Below, piece after piece: positions 38,331 through 46,960 of a stretch of DNA of 64,000 nt. The position numbers and the translations under genes are program-made. Origin of the DNA: Corynebacterium hindlerae (GTDB lineage Bacteria > Actinomycetota > Actinomycetes > Mycobacteriales > Mycobacteriaceae); contig NZ_CP059833.1 of assembly GCF_014117265.1 (NCBI RefSeq), positions 248,001 through 312,000 on the forward strand, written 5' to 3'. Each line of letters begins with the position of its first letter. The stretch's first letter is position 1. Under the pieces are notes generated by a model, which was not told the origin of the DNA, made no database searches, and saw only the letters and a program-made list of their open reading frames with translations.

Positions 38331-39539
38331 CTACTTCTCTAGAAGTGCAGCACCCCAATACTCGTCCGAATTCTCAGTTCCCGGTGGAATGAAGAACACT
38401 GCTGAGCCGATGTGTTCGATCCATTGGTTGAGTCGGTCCCCCTCGTCCAGTCGCTGTTGGATCGGCTCGAATTGGGTCCTGGGATCTTTCTGGAAGCAGA
38501 CAAACACCAGGCCAGCGTTTGACGTCTGCTCCGAACCAGGCTCGACAGGCAGGTCGTAGTTATACGCCCTCCGCTTGAGCCGCTGCTCCGGATGCCCCTT
38601 AGGCATGGTGGCCCGGGCCATGTGGCTCATCGGATCAATGACGGGCAAACCGAAATCATCGATTTGGTCGAACTTTGCAGGGTCAAGTTCCTCGTTTCCG
38701 GTCAGCGGAGCTCCGTTATCGAGTTTTCGCCCCATTGACAACTCGCGGGAATCCCGGTCGAGGATTTCCCAGGTGTCCAGGTTCATGCTGATGCGGCGCA
38801 CCACCATGACAGAGCCACCCTTGGCCCATGCTGGTCCTTCATCAATCCAGACCTGTTCGTTGTACTCGCGGTCCTCCCGCGGGTTAACAGTGCCATCAAG
38901 CTGGCCGAACAGATTACGCGGGGTATCATTCTTCGACTTCGCACCGTCGGCGTGCAGGAAGCCTTGTTGCATCCAGCGCACCGCTACGTAGTCAATACCA
39001 CCCCGAATCAGCTGGCGTGTTGCATGTGACAGTGTCAGCGGGTCGTCACAGCACAGCTGCAGCACGATGTCCGCTTCACCCCAACGATCGTCCAGCTTGT
39101 CTCTGCTGAACGGTTTGATGGGCTTGACAAACTCCGGAACGTCCTCACCGATGATCTCAAACAACCGACCACCAAAACCGCAGGTAATCGTGAGATTAGA
39201 TGGCGCTTTCGTCATCTCCGGTTCCAGATCCCCCAGCGGGGTGGCCCCGGAAGTGAGCCGACGGGCATCATCGGTCCATACCTTCATGAGCTGAATGATC
39301 CGCACCCGATCGACACCAGGCCGCAGCGTAAAAGCGACCAAGTTCAGGTGCGCCTGGCTCGCAGTCGAGATACCGGCTTGATGAGGCCCGTCGAAAGGCA
39401 CTACCTGGTCTGCAAGCAGCGCAACGGTTTCTTCGGGCGCGTCACCCGCCGGTGAAGAGCACGACGCAACTACCCCACCGGCCGCCGCGGTAGCGGAGGC
39501 CGTGAGGAAACTACGACGTGAAATGCGCTTTTTAGCCAT
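38331..39539 (-). CDS. Tat-exported DyP-type haem peroxidase (EfeB-like)
   Basis: 402 residues. Twin-arginine signal peptide RISRRSFLTASATAAAGGVV followed by ASC, so it may also be a lipoprotein. DyP motifs: GxxDG in FGQLDGTVNPR, and RRISMNLDTWEILDRDSRE; the proximal haem His is probably in PFDGPHQAGI or the ...SHMARATMPKGHP region. EfeB-like proteins have been linked to haem-iron use and peroxidation. Here it is last in an operon with PCu(A)C and CopC, with an 8 nt overlap, which points to a copper-linked redox role in the envelope. Confidence 0.9.
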   Translation of the reverse strand: MAKKRISRRSFLTASATAAAGGVVASCSSPAGDAPEETVALLADQVVPFDGPHQAGISTASQAHLNLVAFTLRPGVDRVRIIQLMKVWTDDARRLTSGATPLGDLEPEMTKAPSNLTITCGFGGRLFEIIGEDVPEFVKPIKPFSRDKLDDRWGEADIVLQLCCDDPLTLSHATRQLIRGGIDYVAVRWMQQGFLHADGAKSKNDTPRNLFGQLDGTVNPREDREYNEQVWIDEGPAWAKGGSVMVVRRISMNLDTWEILDRDSRELSMGRKLDNGAPLTGNEELDPAKFDQIDDFGLPVIDPMSHMARATMPKGHPEQRLKRRAYNYDLPVEPGSEQTSNAGLVFVCFQKDPRTQFEPIQQRLDEGDRLNQWIEHIGSAVFFIPPGTENSDEYWGAALLEK

Positions 39540-40185
39540 GGTTGTGGTCGTGGTTGTGATCGTGCATCGGAGTAGCAGCTGGGGTCATGCCGGTGACGCC
39601 TTCCACTCCACCGTTTGCACCGTAGTTTTCCTGACCGGAAGCGATGGTGCGAACCTCGGAATTGACGTCAACGCTCTCGCCGTTGCTGAAGTTCAGGGTC
39701 ACCTTGACGGTGGTGCCAGCTTCGATCGGATCATTGATGTCCATAATCATCAGGTGGTCGCCGCCTGGCTTGAGCACATACTCACCGCCAGCTGGGATGG
39801 TGATACCGCCTGACTTGAGCTGCATGACACCGTTGACCACTTCGTGGATCTCGTACTTACCTGCGTTCAGGTTGGTGGTGAAGGACTCGATCTTGACGTC
39901 CTTGGAAGTGCCGTTCTTCAAGGTGCCGAAGATGCCGGTCATAGACTTGTCAGCTGGCTTTGCCTTCACGAAGGTGTCCTCGAAGGTCACTTCGTTAGCC
40001 GCAGCTACAGCGGTGGTCTTCTCAGACTTCATAGCGGAGGTCTGTGCTGGCTTTTCGACGCCCGTTGCCGTCTCAACCTTGGTCTCAGAATCCTTCTGAG
40101 AGTTACCACACGCGGCGAGGGATGCCGCGGTCAGTGCCGCAATAGCAATGGTGCTGATCTTCTTGATAGATGCGTTCATCTTCAT
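39532..40185 (-). CDS. PCu(A)C-type copper chaperone lipoprotein with His-rich tail
   Basis: 217 residues. Lipobox LAAC after an N-terminal signal, so outer-leaflet anchored. The copper site of the H-M-x(n)-H-x-M type is spread over YEIHEVVNGVMQLKSGG and GGDHLMIMDIND. The C-terminus is a His/Asp/Asn cluster (HDHNHDHNHG), an extra metal-binding tail. ATG at 40185 with AAGGAAG upstream, overlapping the copC stop. In other bacteria such proteins deliver Cu(I) to cytochrome oxidase. Confidence 0.88.
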   Translation of the reverse strand: MKMNASIKKISTIAIAALTAASLAACGNSQKDSETKVETATGVEKPAQTSAMKSEKTTAVAAANEVTFEDTFVKAKPADKSMTGIFGTLKNGTSKDVKIESFTTNLNAGKYEIHEVVNGVMQLKSGGITIPAGGEYVLKPGGDHLMIMDINDPIEAGTTVKVTLNFSNGESVDVNSEVRTIASGQENYGANGGVEGVTGMTPAATPMHDHNHDHNHG

Positions 40186-40721
40186 TTCTTCCTTCGTGAA
40201 AGTGCGAGGACTACCCCTACGACAATAATAATCAATGCAATGAATACACCGACTACCGCGTAGAGGAACTGGTTATTAGACCACGGTGATTCCGAAGCAC
40301 CGGCGACCATCTCCTCTTCGGAACTGGCCGTTGGTATATCACCAGCAATGGTGAAGGTAGTCATGCCACGAGTAGCGTGACCATCTGACGAGGTGATCTG
40401 AAATCCGATTTTGTAGTGGCCCGGGCCAAGGTCCACATCCTCCGGCACCGCAGCTCGAATAATCGGCCCATCAAGCGTGGGGGTGGCCGTGAACAACACG
40501 GTTCCAGAATCTTGGTTGCTCAAGGCAACTGTATTGAAGGTTTCCTTCGGAATACCCGAAAACTCAAGTTCCAACTCCGTCGGGGCTTGGCTAATAATTG
40601 CCCCATCTCCGGGATTGGCGCGCATGACCACGTCATGCGCCTGAGCTTCCGGTAAACCGCCCATGACCGGGGCGAAAAGGATTCCGGCACTAGCTACGAG
40701 TGCAGTGAATTGTTTTTTCAC
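40182..40721 (-). CDS. CopC/YobA-type copper-binding protein with C-terminal membrane anchor
   Basis: 179 residues. Signal peptide ending AQA, so the mature protein would begin with His, which supplies the amino-terminal Cu(II) site of CopC. SSDGHATRGMTTF carries the further His. C-terminal transmembrane helix (VVGVFIALIIIVVGVVLAL) plus Arg/Lys tail anchors it. First gene of copC-PCu(A)C-DyP. CopD is not adjacent. Confidence 0.88.
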   Translation of the reverse strand: MKKQFTALVASAGILFAPVMGGLPEAQAHDVVMRANPGDGAIISQAPTELELEFSGIPKETFNTVALSNQDSGTVLFTATPTLDGPIIRAAVPEDVDLGPGHYKIGFQITSSDGHATRGMTTFTIAGDIPTASSEEEMVAGASESPWSNNQFLYAVVGVFIALIIIVVGVVLALSRRKK

Positions 40722-40869
40722 TTCCGTCCTTCCCTCTCCTTAAACATGGCAACATTGGCAGCCCCTCAATAAAAGGGCTACCAAAGTAACGGTCTGGGTA
40801 ATAGTCGGAGAGGAGTTTAGGTTAGTTCCCAGCGCCTTTTGAGTGTACCCCCGCCCGGCGTAAGCGAAA

Positions 40870-40894
40870 AGCCCCTGCAGCATGTGCAGGGGCT
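40870..40894 (-). terminator. Terminator after tRNA-Val(CAC)
   Basis: AGCCCCTGCA / TGCAGGGGCT perfect 10 bp stem, 5 nt loop, followed by TTTT on the minus strand. Confidence 0.85.
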
Positions 40895-40901
40895 TTAACT
40901 G

Positions 40902-40973
40902 TGGTCCTAGCTGGGATCGAACCAGCGACCTTTCCGGTGTGAACGGAACGCTCTTCCACTGAGCCATAGGACC
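40902..40973 (-). tRNA. tRNA-Val (anticodon CAC)
   Basis: 72 nt cloverleaf on the minus strand: acceptor GGTCCTA/TAGGACC, anticodon stem TTCCG/CGGAA with loop TTCACAC, T-loop TTCGATC; discriminator A. The CCA end is not encoded. Confidence 0.93.
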
Positions 40974-41167
40974 GGTGTACGACTGCGGGAAGCAATCTGC
41001 GGATAACACTAGCACCGAGCTAACCAAAAAAGAAAATCGCCCCCTAGGCGCGTGAGTTACACAGCCGTAACTTTAAAAAATGCCCTTTAAGGTGGCGATT
41101 TGTGTTGGCCCGCCATTTACCGCTAATGTTTGTGTTCGCACCAAGCAACACAGGTTGCACGGAGCAT

Positions 41168-41240
41168 GCGGATGTAGCGCAGTTGGTAGCGCATCACCTT
41201 GCCAAGGTGAGGGTCGCGAGTTCGAGTCTCGTCATCCGCT
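41168..41240 (+). tRNA. tRNA-Gly (anticodon GCC), copy 1
   Basis: 73 nt; acceptor GCGGATG/CATCCGC, anticodon stem ACCTT-type with loop TTGCCAA, T-loop TTCGAGT; discriminator T. Identical to the copies at 41361 and 41654. Confidence 0.95.
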
Positions 41241-41266
41241 CTGGTTTATTTTCAAACCATTATTTC

Positions 41267-41338
41267 GCGCGTTTAGCTCAGCGGGAGAGCGCTTCCCTGA
41301 CACGGAAGAGGTCACTGGTTCAATCCCAGTATCGCGCA
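41267..41338 (+). tRNA. tRNA-Val (anticodon GAC), copy 1
   Basis: 72 nt; anticodon stem CTTCC/GGAAG with loop CTGACAC. Acceptor GCGCGTT/ATCGCGC has a T:T mismatch at the sixth pair; the same mismatch is in the second copy. Confidence 0.93.
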
Positions 41339-41360
41339 CAGATTCCTTCGGGAATCGAAT

Positions 41361-41433
41361 GCGGATGTAGCGCAGTTGGTAGCGCATCACCTTGCCAAGG
41401 TGAGGGTCGCGAGTTCGAGTCTCGTCATCCGCT
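41361..41433 (+). tRNA. tRNA-Gly (anticodon GCC), copy 2
   Basis: 73 nt, identical to copy 1, 22 nt after tRNA-Val copy 1. Confidence 0.95.
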
Positions 41434-41480
41434 CTGGTATTTCTTTCCAGGAAATACTCGAGGCGGGAATTTCCTGCCAC

Positions 41481-41551
41481 GGTGGAATGGCCGAGTGGTG
41501 AGGCAACGGTCTGCAAAACCGTGCACACGGGTTCGATTCCCGTTTCCACCT
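41481..41551 (+). tRNA. tRNA-Cys (anticodon GCA)
   Basis: 71 nt; acceptor GGTGGAA/TTCCACC, anticodon stem ACGGT/ACCGT with loop CTGCAAA, T-loop TTCGATT; discriminator T. Confidence 0.94.
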
Positions 41552-41559
41552 CACAGTTA

Positions 41560-41631
41560 GCGCGTTTAGCTCAGCGGGAGAGCGCTTCCCTGACACGGAA
41601 GAGGTCACTGGTTCAATCCCAGTATCGCGCA
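41560..41631 (+). tRNA. tRNA-Val (anticodon GAC), copy 2
   Basis: 72 nt, identical to copy 1 including the T:T acceptor mismatch. Confidence 0.93.
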
Positions 41632-41653
41632 CAGATTCCTTCGGGAATCGAAT

Positions 41654-41726
41654 GCGGATGTAGCGCAGTTGGTAGCGCATCACCTTGCCAAGGTGAGGGT
41701 CGCGAGTTCGAGTCTCGTCATCCGCT
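41654..41726 (+). tRNA. tRNA-Gly (anticodon GCC), copy 3
   Basis: 73 nt, identical to the other two; last tRNA of the operon before the terminator. Confidence 0.95.
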
Positions 41727-41737
41727 CTCTGTGAAAG

Positions 41738-41770
41738 CAGGGCCCCGGTTCGTTTTGGACCGGGGCCCTG
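41738..41770 (+). terminator. Terminator of the tRNA operon
   Basis: CAGGGCCCCGGT / ACCGGGGCCCTG perfect 12 bp stem with a 9 nt loop. Confidence 0.85.
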
Positions 41771-41818
41771 TGTCGTACCTACCCCGGTCAGCCCCATGCC
41801 CTACTTTTTAATCCCGTG

Positions 41819-41844
41819 AAACCCGGGAAATGCTTCCCGGGTTT
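41819..41844. repeat. Family B repeat, solo palindrome
   Basis: AAACCCGGGAA / TTCCCGGGTTT perfect 11 bp palindrome around ATGC, then TTTTAG. It matches a single arm of the family B elements at 30980 and 57767. Here it could act as an extra terminator between the tRNA operon and the reductase gene. Confidence 0.65.
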
Positions 41845-41906
41845 TAGCAAAAACAATCCACCCAGCAGATCAATCCACCCCACACTCCCCGGTATGCTTA
41901 GCTGCC

Positions 41907-42548
41907 ATGTTGTCTGAGATGATTGGTCCCCTCCGCCAGCCGGATGAATTCGAAGTGCGGATGATTGCTGTGGTGACTGCGGATGGCCAGATTTCCCATG
42001 AAGGGACGTCGGCAAGCCTGGGCAGCGCACTTGATGCTGAGCTGCTGTTGGCGCTGCGCGAGTGGGCTGATGTGGTGCTGGTGGGGGCCGGAACAGTGCG
42101 GGCGGAGGATTACGGCGGGGTCGGCGGAGATGATCCTTCCCCATTGGCTGTGGTATCGAGTTCGTTGGACTTTCAGGCATCGGCGAGGGTGTTCCGGGAA
42201 GCCCGAGTCCAGCCGTTGTTTTTGACGACCAATGACGATCCATCGGCGCACCACCGGATCGAAGCAGCGGGCGGCACGGTTGTGCCTTGTGATGGGGATT
42301 TCATCGACGTTCTTCGCGCCCGGGGCTTTCGCCGCATCGTGGTGGAAGGTGGCCCTTCGCTCTATCGGCAGGTGCTCGCTCGCGGTGAGGTGGATGTGAT
42401 CCATTTGACTATTGATCCATCTCTGAGCTTGGCGTCCACTGCCCCGCTCCTGCCTAGCGACTCTCCGGATCGGGTCGCGTTAGACCTGGAGCACTGTGTC
42501 CACGATGATGAGGGCTGTGTTTTTCTACGCTACCGGGTACGCAACTGA
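41907..42548 (+). CDS. RibD C-terminal/dihydrofolate-reductase-fold reductase
   Basis: 213 residues, DHFR-like fold as in the reductase half of RibD. Motifs: IAVVTADGQISHEG, WADVVLVGAGTVRAEDYGG and FRRIVVEGGPSLYRQVLA. The deaminase half of RibD is missing, as in Rv2671 of mycobacteria, which occupies the same place in the gene order. Substrate not proven: riboflavin- or folate-like pyrimidines are candidates. Begins at ATG 41907. Confidence 0.85.
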   Translation: MLSEMIGPLRQPDEFEVRMIAVVTADGQISHEGTSASLGSALDAELLLALREWADVVLVGAGTVRAEDYGGVGGDDPSPLAVVSSSLDFQASARVFREARVQPLFLTTNDDPSAHHRIEAAGGTVVPCDGDFIDVLRARGFRRIVVEGGPSLYRQVLARGEVDVIHLTIDPSLSLASTAPLLPSDSPDRVALDLEHCVHDDEGCVFLRYRVRN

Positions 42549-42593
42549 GTGTTGGTAGCTCACCGGCTGCGCCCGGTTAGTTACTGTTAGCGG

Positions 42594-43844
42594 GTGATCA
42601 CTGCGCTAACCACGAAGCTAGAAAATGTTTGGGTGTCTTCTCCCCCGGCTGTGAGCCGACCGACGGAGATTCGTCGTACTCCGTTTGATCGGGTGGCGAA
42701 TCTCGCATTGTGGCCGCTTGCGGTGATGTTGGTGCTTCACCGTGTGTTCGTGCTTGCGGTCAATGGCAGTGTCACGGATGATTTTTCCACGGTGTACTAC
42801 GCCCTGCGCCGGTTCCATGATGGTGTTCCGGTGTATAACGAGACCTATTATTTCGTGGACCCGCACTATTTGTATAGTCCTGGCGCCACGCTGTTTTTGT
42901 CGCCGTTAGGTTTGCAGACTGATTTCGAAACTGCGCGCACAATCTTCATTATCGCTAATGCGGTGGCGATCATTGTCGCGTTGGGCATTTTGACTCGGTT
43001 GTTTGGGTTTAGTTTGCGTAGTGGCGTATTTCCTGCTGCGGTGGCGCTCGCCTATTTGACCGAGGCGGTACACAATACGCTGATTTTCTCCAACATTAAT
43101 GGTCTTTTGCTGCTTGCGCTGACTGGTTTTCTGTCCCTTTTTCACGCCGATAAGCGGTGGGCTGCGGGCGTTGTTCTGGGGCTGGCTATTTTGATTAAGC
43201 CGATTTTTGCACCGCTGTTGTTTTTACCGTTTGTGAAGGCTAATTGGCAGACTATTGTGTCGGCGTTGGCGATTCCGGTGGTGCTTAACGTCGTGGCGTG
43301 GCCGATTGTTCCGCAGGCCAGTGATTATGTGACTCGCACGATGCCGTATTTGGGACAGGTCCGCGATTTCGCTAATTCCTCCCTTCCTGGTATCGCAATT
43401 TATTTCGGGATGCCAGGTTGGCAGGAAAAGTTCTGGTTTTTCACGTTCGCCGCGATTGTGATTGCAGGGCTGTTGGCATTGTTGCGTTATCGCTACAGTG
43501 ATCCTTTGCTATGGCTGACGGGGACGTCGTCGTTGCTGTTTGCGGGCGTGTTTTTCCTTTCTTCGCTGGGCCAAATGTACTATTCGATGCTGCTGTTCCC
43601 GCTGCTTTTTACGGTGTTATTGCCCCGCTCCCCGATGCATAATTGGCTAGCGTGGCTGGCAGCATACGGGTTTTTGTCCTATGACGATTGGAATTCCGTC
43701 GAATGGATTGATTCCAGCCGGTGGTTCAATTTCTTGCTTCCTACCGTGGGCTGGGCGCTGACGGTGGTCGTGATTTCGGTGTCCGCGGTAGTGTGGGTGA
43801 TCATCGATGAAAGGATCGCTCATGACAGACTTCGCACTGCTTAA
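42594..43844 (+). CDS. GT87-type membrane arabinosyltransferase, AftC-like
   Basis: 416 residues with about ten membrane segments. The GT-C type N-terminal loop has VTDDFSTVYYALRRFHDG and VDPHYLYSPGATLFLSPLG, typical of decaprenylphosphoryl-arabinose-dependent transferases. The order ribD-like - this gene - msrB - hemQ matches Rv2671/aftC/msrB/hemQ, so AftC, which adds alpha(1-3) branches to arabinan, is the best assignment; an alpha-mannosyltransferase is the alternative. GTG start at 42594; overlaps msrB by 23 nt. Confidence 0.8.
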   Translation: MITALTTKLENVWVSSPPAVSRPTEIRRTPFDRVANLALWPLAVMLVLHRVFVLAVNGSVTDDFSTVYYALRRFHDGVPVYNETYYFVDPHYLYSPGATLFLSPLGLQTDFETARTIFIIANAVAIIVALGILTRLFGFSLRSGVFPAAVALAYLTEAVHNTLIFSNINGLLLLALTGFLSLFHADKRWAAGVVLGLAILIKPIFAPLLFLPFVKANWQTIVSALAIPVVLNVVAWPIVPQASDYVTRTMPYLGQVRDFANSSLPGIAIYFGMPGWQEKFWFFTFAAIVIAGLLALLRYRYSDPLLWLTGTSSLLFAGVFFLSSLGQMYYSMLLFPLLFTVLLPRSPMHNWLAWLAAYGFLSYDDWNSVEWIDSSRWFNFLLPTVGWALTVVVISVSAVVWVIIDERIAHDRLRTA

Positions 43845-44235
43845 CGACGACCAATGGCGCGCACGCCTCTCCCCGGAAGAGTTTCGGGTTCTCCGACGCG
43901 CTGGTACGGAAGCTCCCTTTACTGGCGAATACACCGATACCACTGCGGCGGGAGTGTATTCTTGCCGGGCCTGTGGCACAGAGTTGTTTCGTTCTGACAC
44001 GAAGTTTGCGGCTCACTGTGGCTGGCCGGCGTTTTTTAGCCCACTCGCCGGGGATCGGATCATTGAGCGCGAAGATAATTCCTTAGGTATGCGCCGCGTA
44101 GAAGTGCTCTGTGCTAACTGCAAGTCGCACCTGGGACACGTCTTTGAAGGCGAGGGCTATGCTACCCCCACGGATCTGCGCTATTGCATCAATTCTATTT
44201 GCCTGACGTTTGAGCCTGATCAAATGGAAGAGTAA
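43822..44235 (+). CDS. msrB: Peptide-methionine (R)-S-oxide reductase
   Basis: Reduces methionine R-sulfoxide in proteins. 137 residues from the ATG at 43822 (AAAGGA 7 nt upstream). Two zinc CxxC pairs (YSCRACGTEL and VLCANCKSHLGHVF), the resolving/catalytic region CGWPAFF and catalytic Cys in RYCINSICL. Overlaps the transferase gene by 23 nt. A slightly upstream ATG at 43807 is less likely. Confidence 0.95.
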   Translation: MTDFALLNDDQWRARLSPEEFRVLRRAGTEAPFTGEYTDTTAAGVYSCRACGTELFRSDTKFAAHCGWPAFFSPLAGDRIIEREDNSLGMRRVEVLCANCKSHLGHVFEGEGYATPTDLRYCINSICLTFEPDQMEE

Positions 44236-44241
44236 GGAAAA

Positions 44242-44271
44242 CGGCGCCACTCCTGCTGGAGCGGGCGCCAT
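44242..44271. terminator. Terminator between msrB and hemQ
   Basis: GGCGCCACTCC and GGAGCGGGCGCC form a GC-rich stem with an internal mismatch and loop TGCT, followed by TTTTT on the plus strand; usable from both sides. Confidence 0.8.
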
Positions 44272-44285
44272 TTTTCGTGTCATGG

Positions 44286-44990
44286 TTATGGCATCACGTC
44301 GATGATCTCTGCGATGTCAGCGACGCGGCGGCCGGAGAAGAACGGTACTTCTTCGCGGACGTGGAGGCGTGCTTCGGTGTAGCGCATTTCGTGCATGAGG
44401 TCGACGATGCGGTGCATCTCCGGTGCTTCGAACGCCAGGATCCACTCGTAGTCGCCAAGCGCAAACGCTGGGACGGTGTTAGCACGGACGTCTGGGTATT
44501 CGCGGGCTTGCATGCCGTGCTCGGCGAGGATGCGGCGACGCTCCTTCGGATCCATCAGGTACCAGTCGTAGGAGCGGACGAATGGGTAGACGCAGATCCA
44601 GGCTCCTGGCTCTTCACCCATGATGAACGATGGGAGGTGGGAGCGGTTGAATTCAGCTGGGCGGTGCAGCGAGGTGCCGGTCCAGAACACCTCGGAAACC
44701 TGGCCGAGGACAGTGGTGCGACGGAAGTCGTTGTAAGCCTTTTGGAGGTCTTGGAGCTCTTCAGCGATCCACCAGATCATGAAATCAGCTTCTGCGCGGA
44801 CTGCGGAGATGTCGTAGATACCACGCACGGTGACAACTCCGGCCTGTTCCAGGTTGGCGAAAAAGGCGCGTGCTTCTGCGACGATGTCGGCGCGTTCTTC
44901 ACCCAAGGCGCCGGTGAGCACCTTGAAAGTAACGAACTGGGAGTAGCGCTGCATGCTGTTGAGCTTGTCAAAATCCAACTTCTCAGCCAT
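44286..44990 (-). CDS. hemQ: Coproheme decarboxylase HemQ (ChdC)
   Basis: Converts coproheme to haem b, the last step of the coproporphyrin-dependent pathway used by Actinobacteria. 234 residues. The catalytic tyrosine of the ICVYPF segment falls at residue 135, the distal-side His of NRSHLP at 118 and the proximal His of ILAEHGM at 158, the same numbering as in the studied C. diphtheriae enzyme. ATG start at 44990. Convergent with msrB and divergent from the DUF3000 gene. Confidence 0.96.
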   Translation of the reverse strand: MAEKLDFDKLNSMQRYSQFVTFKVLTGALGEERADIVAEARAFFANLEQAGVVTVRGIYDISAVRAEADFMIWWIAEELQDLQKAYNDFRRTTVLGQVSEVFWTGTSLHRPAEFNRSHLPSFIMGEEPGAWICVYPFVRSYDWYLMDPKERRRILAEHGMQAREYPDVRANTVPAFALGDYEWILAFEAPEMHRIVDLMHEMRYTEARLHVREEVPFFSGRRVADIAEIIDVMP

Positions 44991-45136
44991 GGATACTGAT
45001 GTCCTTTCTCAAATGAGTATTCTCGCCAACTATATCAATCTTTAGTTGGATGAGGATGACGACCCACGGCGTCGATAAGCCCCCGCCTTCCCTCGGCGCG
45101 CCTTCACCACTGTGCTAATTCCGGTGGCTAGCTTAA

Positions 45137-45760
45137 TTGCTTGTGAGCGACTCCGAAATTCGAACCCTATCGTCCGCTAACTCCCAGCAGGATGCCACCC
45201 CGGTGGCGTTTCGGGATGCGGTCGACTCGATGCATCGTGCGAGCCTGCGATCCGAACTGTCGCTCGGGACGATTCGCCCGCCCCAGCGTCTTGCCCCGTT
45301 TAGTCACGCCATCGGTATTGAAGTGCTGCACCCGGAGACGGACTATATCTCCGAAACCAGTGACGGCGATGCCTTCGGGCGCCTCATTTTGCTCCATGAC
45401 CCCAGCTCCGATGACACCTGGGACGGCGACATGCGTCTCGTCGCGTACATCCAGGCCGATATGGATGACGCTGTAGCAGGCGATCCCCTGCTGCCAGATG
45501 TCGCGTGGGAGTGGCTCAAAGAGGGACTCGACGACATCAATGCTTCTTACAGCAACCTGGGTGGTACCGTTACTTCCACCGCATCGGTGCGCTTCGGGGA
45601 AATAGGCGGCCCACCACGCGCGTTCCAGCTGGAACTGCGAGCCTCGTGGACCGCTAAGACTAATGACCTCACGCCACACGTGGAGGCCTTTGCGCAGGTT
45701 CTCGCCAACGTTGCTGGTCTGCCACCCGAAGGTGTTGCCGGGATCCCAGGTAGGGCTTAG
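45137..45760 (+). CDS. DUF3000 protein
   Basis: About 207 residues, soluble, no signal peptide. The family core is FRDAVDSMHRASLRSELSLG, PFSHAIGIEV and DPLLPDVAWEWLKEGLDD. Function unknown. A GTG at 45143 is an equally possible start. Its stop TAG is followed immediately by the GTG start of rnd, so the two are translationally coupled. This pair is conserved in actinobacteria. Confidence 0.85.
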   Translation: MLVSDSEIRTLSSANSQQDATPVAFRDAVDSMHRASLRSELSLGTIRPPQRLAPFSHAIGIEVLHPETDYISETSDGDAFGRLILLHDPSSDDTWDGDMRLVAYIQADMDDAVAGDPLLPDVAWEWLKEGLDDINASYSNLGGTVTSTASVRFGEIGGPPRAFQLELRASWTAKTNDLTPHVEAFAQVLANVAGLPPEGVAGIPGRA

Positions 45761-46960
45761 GTGTCTGCTACCCCGCTGCTACGCCCTACCGACGGCATTC
45801 CCGAGGTTGCGCATACCCCAGCGGGCTTTCACCGCGCCGCGCAACAGATCGCCGCCGGCCGAGGCCCCATCGCGATCGATACCGAGCGTGCGTCTGACTA
45901 CCGCTTCGATGATCGCGCGTTCCTCATCCAGCTTCGACGCCGCGACTCTGGGACCGTTCTCATCGCCCCCGAATCCGATCGCGGTGCGTGTACCGACGCA
46001 CTAGCACCCGTTATCAATGGTCACGAGTGGGTTCTCCATGCCGCGCCGAGCGACCTACCTTCCCTGCAGCTGCTGGGGCTACACCCCGGCAACCTTTTTG
46101 ACACCGAACTTGCCGGCCGGCTCCTGGGCTTGCCCAAGGTCAACCTCGCGGCCCTCACCGAGCACATATTGGGCGTCCTGCTGGAGAAAAACCACGGCAA
46201 CGAAGACTGGTCCCAGTGGCCTCTTCCGGAATCCTGGCGCAACTATGCCGCTCTCGATGTCGAGCTGTTGCTAGAACTCGCCGAAGTGCTCGCTGAGCTT
46301 CTCGACGACGCCGGCAAACTTACCTGGTTGGAACAAGAATGCGCGCACATCATGCGCTCAGTAACCATCCCAGAGCCGCAGTGGACCGACATGAAGGGAA
46401 TCGGCCGACTGAAAACCTCAGAGCAACTCATGGTGGCGAAGGCCCTTTGGGAACGCCGGCAACAGATAGCCCGCGAATCCGACCGGGCACCCCATAAGGT
46501 GTTGGCTACCAAGGCGCTAGTGGAGCTGGCCTACACACTGCCTACTTCTCGGCAGCAGATCCGGAGCGTCCTGGGTAGGCGCAGCAATACCAGCCAGGTC
46601 ACCCGGCTATCCCGAGTACTCGGAAAGGCACGAGCTACCCCGAAGCTGCAGTGGCCGAGCAAACCGCGCATTGATTTCAATGACTTCCCAGCCCCACGCT
46701 CGCAGTGGAAGTCCGGGTTCCCAGAGGCGCAGGAAGCGCTCGATCGTTGCTGTGAACTGCTCTCGGAACTGAGCGAGAATTGCCACACTCCGGTAGAAAA
46801 CCTCCTGCAACCAGCGACGCTTCGTCACCTGGTGTGGGACGTGACGGTGACCCGGAAACTCACCACGAGCGCGGACGTGGCGCAGTACCTTGCGGAAAAG
46901 GGCGCTCGGCAATGGCAGCGAGAACTTACTACCCCGCTGCTTGCCTCCGCACTGTTTTAG
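45761..46960 (+). CDS. rnd: Ribonuclease D family 3'-5' exonuclease
   Basis: 399 residues. DEDD exonuclease core: D-x-E in [15 protein letters not shown], the second Asp in [14 protein letters not shown], and [12 protein letters not shown] for the Y-x3-D motif. An HRDC-type domain follows ([20 protein letters not shown]). Expected to trim 3' ends of tRNA and other stable RNAs. Start GTG abuts the DUF3000 stop; the 3' end overlaps the convergent dxs stop by 4 nt. Confidence 0.92.
   Translation: MSATPLLRPTDGIPEVAHTPAGFHRAAQQIAAGRGPIAIDTERASDYRFDDRAFLIQLRRRDSGTVLIAPESDRGACTDALAPVINGHEWVLHAAPSDLPSLQLLGLHPGNLFDTELAGRLLGLPKVNLAALTEHILGVLLEKNHGNEDWSQWPLPESWRNYAALDVELLLELAEVLAELLDDAGKLTWLEQECAHIMRSVTIPEPQWTDMKGIGRLKTSEQLMVAKALWERRQQIARESDRAPHKVLATKALVELAYTLPTSRQQIRSVLGRRSNTSQVTRLSRVLGKARATPKLQWPSKPRIDFNDFPAPRSQWKSGFPEAQEALDRCCELLSELSENCHTPVENLLQPATLRHLVWDVTVTRKLTTSADVAQYLAEKGARQWQRELTTPLLASALF

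Larger units (their letters stand above)
41267..41729 (+). repeat. Duplicated tRNA-Val/tRNA-Gly cassette flanking tRNA-Cys
   Basis: 41267-41436 and 41560-41729 are direct repeats at 293 bp spacing, including the 22 nt Val-Gly spacer with its small hairpin (GATTCC/GGAATC). Segmental duplication around tRNA-Cys. Confidence 0.85.

Noticed and set aside
41168..41726. Regularly repeated sequence that might be mistaken for a CRISPR array
   Set aside because: The repeats are tRNA genes with full cloverleaf structure and different spacers only between tRNAs.
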